From assembly GCA_011947345.1 (NCBI GenBank), contig JAAVTG010000865.1, forward strand, positions 1 through 12,297: a DNA stretch of 12,297 nucleotides, written 5' to 3'. The notes under the pieces were generated by a model. It had not been told where the DNA came from, made no database searches, and worked only from the letters and a program-made list of their open reading frames with translations. Below are positions 8,413-12,297 of the stretch, in pieces. The position numbers and the translations under genes were made by a program. The DNA is from Phytophthora quininea (lineage: Eukaryota; Oomycota; Peronosporomycetes; Peronosporales; Peronosporaceae). Position 1 is the stretch's first letter; every line of letters begins with the position of its first letter.

Positions 8413-8799
8413 CTACGCCTGGTAGCGACGGCGACGCGCGATCTGTCGCTGGCGGACTCGGCGGCGTCGACGACGGTGGCGAGCTTCGCGAGGTGGTAGT
8501 GGCGGCGGCAGCGGCGGCGGGCCGATGGTGACCGCCACCAGGGCCATGGTCTCCTGCCGCCGGTCCAACCGTGGCAGCGGCTGCTCGGCGGCGGTGCTGT
8601 GCCAGAAGCTGCGCTGGCCGTCGCACGCCCGACACCGCCGCGATGCGCTCCTGGCGCGTGGCCTCTCGAAGGCATCCCACTCGAGGAGCTCCTCGCAGCA
8701 AACGCAGCGGAGGCACTGGTGGCCCAGGCCGTCGAGGTCGAGCGGCGCACGCGTGCACCTCGGCAGAGCAGCGAGCGCAGGTAACGTTCCACGCTCCAT
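8413..8799 (-). pseudogene. Zinc-binding ORF copy in unit 2, first cysteine pair lost
   Basis: The frame starts at ATG (complement of 8797-8799). A missing base near 8788-8790 and a compensating extra base near 8755 replace the first C-x2-C segment with MERGTLPALAALPRC. From LDLDGLGHQCLRC onward the copy is in frame and keeps the CVCCEELLEWDAF and CRACDGQRSFWHS segments. An additional GGC-type expansion lies downstream around 8500-8525. It is probably not functional unless the missing base is a consensus error. Confidence 0.55.
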
Positions 8800-9110
8800 C
8801 GCGCTTGGCTTTGGTGTTGGTTGAGGGAGAGGAATGGGGGCTACTATCGACCTCTTCATTAAGTACGTTTGGTGTGGACCTACATTGGTGTGGACCACCC
8901 TACTATTCCAGTAAAGTACGAATTGGTGTGGTCCACTTTCGGGCCGCCTCGCTCCGCTCGGCAGCGATTGGCCGAAACTCTTTCGGCGAATGGGCGCCGC
9001 CGTCGCTGGCGCTCGGCAGCCAATGGCAGCGCCGGATCTTGTCCATCGAAACTCGGCGACGGACCGACAGACAAACGGACAGACAGCAAGTCTCTAGTAG
9101 TAGTCTAAGA

Positions 9111-9138
9111 CTAGCCGAGCGCCGCCGCTACGCGGCGG
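9111..9138 (-). terminator. Helitron 3' terminus of unit 3
   Basis: It has the same 7-bp stem (9122-9128 with 9132-9138), TAC loop and CTAG (9111-9114) as unit 2. A second inverted repeat follows further inside: ATCCGCCG at 9163-9170 pairs with CGGCGG-GAT at 9185-9193, with one bulged G. Confidence 0.82.
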
Positions 9139-9357
9139 TGGGTTATGGTTGGATGCAGCTGGATCCGCCGCCTCCGCTACGCTCCGGCGGGATGATTTAG
9201 CTTTTCACACGAATTACTAAGTAGTTTAATCTACAGCCGTAAAAAAATGTTTTATAAAATACATGAAAATTGCCAAGAGCCATTTGTCCAACATAAAGCT
9301 AGGTTCTAGTTCGCAGTGGCAAGCTACTACATCTAGCCTAGCAATACACCTCAACTC

Positions 9358-10272
9358 CTAATCAAAATCTGCGTGTACACGATGTTCTCGTGTACACTCC
9401 TCCGTCCGGGTCTACGAACTCTGGATACTCAATCAACGCCTTGAACTTGCTTCGGGAGGTCACGCGAGACAACGCCACATACAACTGGCCATGGGAAAAG
9501 CACGGGAAGCCAAGTACAGCCCCAAGTTTAACACCGTCTGACCTTGGGCCTTGTTAATCGTCATGGCGAATGCTGGTTGCACGGGAACTGCTTTCGTCGT
9601 AGCCGGAAGGGGAAATCGGAGTTGTCGTCGTCGCTCACGAACATAATTCTCGGGATGAGTACTTCTTGGCCTGTTCGTTCTCCAGTCATAATTGTTGCTC
9701 TAATGACGTGGTCCTTCAAGTCGACGATTCGCAGACGCGTCCGTTGCACAGTCCAAGATCCGGGTTCAGATTTCTCATCATCATGATGGGGATGCCCTTC
9801 TTGAGCAGTAGTCTGTGAGGTGGAATCCCGTTCATGTTCACCGAGTGGAGGAACTCCTGCTCGAAAAACGTTCCGTCATCATCCTCCACCGAGTCCACCG
9901 ACAAATACTCCCGCGCTGTCTCCGGAAGTCGAGCTGCGACTGCCTCGTTGATTCTCCGTACCGTCTCGTTCGTAGTCGTCAAAATGGTCCGACTGGCAAA
10001 ATATTCATCCGTCGCAACCTCCGGATTGGCAACGTCGGCATACATTGCGTCAATGATGCGGGTCATACCCTTGGTATTGCCCCTGGAGCTATTTCCTCGT
10101 CCTCGTCGTCTTCTACAGGAGGATTCGGGATCAGCATATCAGCAGGAATCTTGATGTAGCCAGTCAGCGCGTTTTTCGTGCCGACCCTCTCCAACGGCAA
10201 GCAAAAAATCAGAGAAGGAGAAGATATCCTCATTTTGTTCCTCGCGCGGGCGGGCCAACGGACGACTATCAC
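9358..10272 (-). pseudogene. Helitron/Pif1 helicase C-terminal remnant, unit 3
   Basis: A 116-codon frame (10066-9716) covers the MTRIIDAMYADV to NPDLGLCNG part. It breaks where one T is missing near 9740, and the frame breaks again where one G is missing near 9584 and 9508 relative to sister units. Motif V and motif VI sequences are recognisable downstream. The reading ends at a TAG (complement of 9358-9360). A short deletion near 10158-10166 removes part of the RADLGNDY segment. The remnant has the same truncation point as the sister copies. Confidence 0.82.
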
Positions 10273-10413
10273 CTGGAACGACCACGATCGTCATCACGGT
10301 CCTATCCGAACTTTACGCTGTTGCCCGTTTACCACTGTTTTTGGATCAATACACAATATAACACAAATTTAACCGACTTGGCCGAAATGAAACGAAAGTA
10401 TTCGCGAAGGCTA

Positions 10414-10809
10414 TTAACAGCCAATGGTCTGGCCCTGGCGGTAGCGACGGCGACGCGCGATCTGTCGCTGGCGGACTCGACGGCGTTGACGACGGTGGCG
10501 AGCTTCGCGAGGTGGTAGTGGCGGCGGCAGCGGCGGTGGTGACCGCCACCAGGGCCATGGTCTCCTACCGCCGGTCCAACCGTGCAGCGGCTGCTCGGCG
10601 GCGGTGCTGTGCCAGAAGCTGCGCTGGCCGTCGCACGCCCGACACCGCCGCGATGCGCTCCTGGCGCGCGGCCTCTCGAAGGCATCCCACTCGAGGAGCT
10701 CCTCGCAGCAAACGCAGCGGAGGCACTGGTGGCCCAGGCCGTCGAGGTCGAGCGGCGCACGCGTGACCTCGGCAGAGCAGCGAGCGCAGGTAACGTTCCC
10801 ACGCTCCAT
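10414..10809 (-). CDS. Cys-rich tandem zinc-binding ORF carried by unit 3
   Basis: The ATG (complement of 10807-10809) opens a 131-codon frame. An in-frame ATG at 10860 would add 17 residues. The cysteine layout is C8-x2-C11-x17-C29-x2-C32-x-C34-C35 ... C56-x2-C59, with WDAF before the last pair and QRSFWHS after it. This resembles two linked treble-clef or LIM-like fingers, and the second half (C-x2-C, hydrophobic-x-F, C-x2-C) recalls the Stc1 domain. The family call is tentative. After residue 65 the protein becomes Pro-rich and then Arg-rich, which may be non-native read-through. It is not a standard Helitron protein, so host-gene capture is plausible. Expression is unproven. Confidence 0.5.
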   Translation of the reverse strand: MERGNVTCARCSAEVTRAPLDLDGLGHQCLRCVCCEELLEWDAFERPRARSASRRCRACDGQRSFWHSTAAEQPLHGWTGGRRPWPWWRSPPPLPPPLPPREARHRRQRRRVRQRQIARRRRYRQGQTIGC

Positions 10810-11100
10810 CGCGTTTGGCTTTGGTTGTGTGAGGGGGAGTACTACTATCGACCTCTTCATTAAGTACGTTTGGTGTGGACCACCCTACTATTCCAGTAAA
10901 GTACGAATTGGTGTGGTCCACTTCTGGGCCGCCTTCGCTCCGCTCGGCAGCGATTGGCCGAAACTCTTTCGGCGAATGGGCGCCGCCGTCGCTGGCGCTC
11001 GGCAGCCAATGGCAGCGCCGGATCTTGTCCATCGAAACTCGGCGACGGACCGACCGACCGACAAACGGACAGACAGCAAGTCTCTTGTAGTTGTCTAAGA

Positions 11101-11125
11101 CTAGTTGAGCGCCGCGCTACGCGGC
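11101..11125 (-). terminator. Helitron 3' terminus of unit 4
   Basis: GCCGCG (11111-11116) and CGCGGC (11120-11125) give a 6-bp stem around CTA. Relative to units 2 and 3 bases are missing, yet a stem remains possible. CTAG lies at 11101-11104. Confidence 0.78.
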
Positions 11126-11342
11126 GGTGGGTTATGGTTGGATGCAGCTGTGGACCACCCGCCTCCGCTACGCTCCAGCGGGATGATGTAGCTTTTTACA
11201 CGAATTACTAAGTAGTTTAATCTAAAACGTACAGGTGTATAAAATGTTTCATAAAAATTGCCAAGTGCCATTTGTCCAAATAAAGCTAGGTTCTAGTTCG
11301 CAGTGGCAAGCTACTACATCTAGCCTAGAAACGCACCTCGAC

Positions 11343-12297
11343 TTAATCAAAAATCTGCGTGTACACGATGTTTCTCGTGTACACTCCTCCGTCCGGGTCT
11401 ACGAACTCTGGATACTCAATCAACGCCTTGAACTTGCTTCGGGACGTCACGCGAGACAACGCCACATACAACTGGCCATGCGAAAAGCACGGGAAGCCAA
11501 GTACAGCCCCAAGTTTAACACCGTCTGACCTTGGGCCTTGTTAATCGTCATGGCGAATGCTGGTTGCACGGGGAACTGCTTTCGTCGTAGCCGGAAGGGG
11601 AAATCGGAGCTGTCGTCGTCGCTCACGAACATAATTCTCGGGATGAGTACTTCTTGGCCTGTTCGTTCTCCAGTCATAATTGTTGCTCTAATGACGTGGT
11701 CCTTCAAGTCGACGATTCGCAGACGCGTTCCGTTGCACAGTCCAAGATCCGGGTTCAGATTTCTCATCATCACGATGGGGATGCCCTTCTTGAGCAGTAG
11801 TCTGTGAGATGGAATCCCGTTCACGTTCACCGAGCGGAGGAACTCCTGCTCGAAAAACGTTCCGTCATCATCCTCCACCAAGTCCACCGACAAATACTCC
11901 CGCTGTCTCCGGAAGTCGAGCTGCGACTGCCTGGTTGATTCTCCGTACCGTCTCATTCGTAGTCGTCAAAATCGTCCGGCTGGCAAAATATTCATCCGTC
12001 GCAACCTCCGGATTCGCAACGTCGGCATACATTGCGTCAATGATGCGGGTCATACCCTTGGTATTGCCCCTGGAGCTATTTCCTCGTCCTCGTCGTCTTC
12101 TACAGGAGGATTCGGGATCAGCATATCAGCAGGAATCTTGATGTAGTCATTGCCAAGTCAGCACGTTTTTCGTGCCGACCCTCTCCAACAGCAAGCACAA
12201 AATCAGAGAAGGAGAGGATATCCTCATCGCTTGGCTTCTCGCGCGGGTGGGCCAACGGACGACTATCACCTGGAAAGACCACGATCGTCATCACGGT
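11343..12297 (-). pseudogene. Helitron/Pif1 helicase C-terminal remnant, unit 4 (partial)
   Basis: The homologous stretch starts at TAA (complement of 11343-11345) and runs to the window edge. One long frame (11956-11447) includes [36 protein letters not shown] and motif [10 protein letters not shown]. It is broken by a missing G near 11490, before motif VI. A second frame (12053-11868) carries the RINQAVAARLPE segment. It shares the type-B residues Q (RINQAV) and L (SVDLVEDDD) with unit 2. Confidence 0.82.

Larger units (their letters stand above)
7097..9110 (-). mobile_element. Helitron unit 2 (type B)
   Basis: The unit runs on the minus strand from TC (9109-9110) to CTAG (7097-7100). The layout is as in unit 1. 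Type-B markers: an extra 16-bp tandem step of the TTGGTGTGGACC motif (8869-8896), a distinct block at about 8350-8412, and a shorter AT-rich 3' flank. Its helicase tail is the most intact in the array. Confidence 0.85.
9111..11100 (-). mobile_element. Helitron unit 3 (type A)
   Basis: The unit runs on the minus strand from TC (11099-11100) to CTAG (9111-9114). It matches unit 1 without visible difference across the A-specific block (10356-10430 against 6356-6430), where unit 2 differs. It has a short deletion near 10158-10166, within the helicase remnant. It holds the only copy of the zinc-binding frame with all eight cysteines in one frame. Confidence 0.85.
5111..12297 (-). mobile_element. 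Head-to-tail tandem array of non-autonomous Helitrons
   Basis: Three complete units of 1986, 2014 and 1990 bp and a fourth that leaves the window follow one another without spacer. Read on the minus strand, each begins TCTTAGAC and ends with a GC-rich hairpin and CTAG, the hallmarks of Helitron rolling-circle transposons (5' TC, subterminal hairpin, 3' CTRR, insertion between A and T). The outer 3' terminus at 5111 is followed by T on the minus strand, as expected. Coding remnants are a Pif1/Helitron helicase C-terminus in every unit and, 5' of it, a small Cys-rich reading frame. No Rep/HUH nuclease and no helicase Walker A or B motif is present, so mobilisation would need proteins from elsewhere. 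The 5' outer end lies beyond the window. Confidence 0.88.
11101..12297 (-). mobile_element. Helitron unit 4 (type B), cut by the window end
   Basis: Only the 3' 1197 bp are visible, from CTAG at 11101-11104 up into the helicase remnant. It follows unit 2 very closely, including the short AT-rich 3' flank (about 11180-11260 against 7180-7260) and the rightmost visible stretch (12225-12297 against 8219-8291). Confidence 0.82.

Noticed and set aside
6515..9200. Plus-strand open frames of 209-224 codons in the transposon units (for example 6515-7189, 8571-9200)
   Set aside because: They are shadows of the GC-rich zinc-binding segment and its upstream region, run across several element features and share no motif with any known protein.
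5111..12297. Autonomous Helitron, LTR element or satellite DNA as the explanation of the array
   Set aside because: No Rep nuclease, Walker motifs, LTRs, reverse transcriptase or integrase is visible. Units have defined transposon ends and coding remnants, so they are not simple satellite DNA, although the array is now tandem.
5111..12297. CRISPR-like regular repetition
   Set aside because: The repeat unit is about 2 kb with coding remnants; there are no short direct repeats with unique spacers.

Overview
The window looks like a gene-to-transposon boundary in the nuclear genome of a stramenopile. An oomycete close to Phytophthora is the best guess. The grounds are an intronless, GC-rich cytosolic-type isoleucyl-tRNA synthetase, a small protein with an FCS-type zinc finger, short intergenic spaces and Helitron-family rolling-circle transposons. 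No rRNA, tRNA or CRISPR array was seen.

Left part (1-5110). A minus-strand gene (172-552) encodes a 126-residue basic protein with a C-terminal C-x2-C-x14-C-x3-C zinc finger. A non-coding divergent region of about 970 bp follows. Then comes a plus-strand cytosolic isoleucyl-tRNA synthetase (1526-5047) with intact HIGH, KMSKS and editing motifs. Its reading frame is interrupted eight times, always by loss of one or two bases. Restoring nine bases gives one continuous frame of 1177 codons including the stop. Consensus-sequence errors are more likely than a dead gene.

Right part (5111-12297, running off the window). Sixty-three bases after the synthetase stop codon begins a head-to-tail array of about 2-kb Helitron deletion derivatives, all on the minus strand. 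The units are 5111-7096, 7097-9110, 9111-11100 and 11101 to beyond the window end. Each starts on the minus strand with TCTTAGAC and ends with a GC-rich hairpin plus CTAG. Neighbouring units are fused CTAG|TC with no host base between them. Each keeps only the C-terminal part of a Pif1/Helitron helicase. The Rep nuclease and the helicase Walker motifs are absent, so the units cannot be autonomous. The three units that reach their 5' half also carry a small reading frame for a Cys-rich zinc-binding protein, which may be captured host sequence.

Units 1 and 3 share one set of variants and units 2 and 4 another. The array is therefore an A-B-A-B higher-order repeat with a period of about 4 kb. 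The direct end fusions and this alternation fit amplification as concatemers or dimers better than serial independent insertion. The array may also supply the 3' end of the synthetase transcript, through an AATAAA at 5299-5304.
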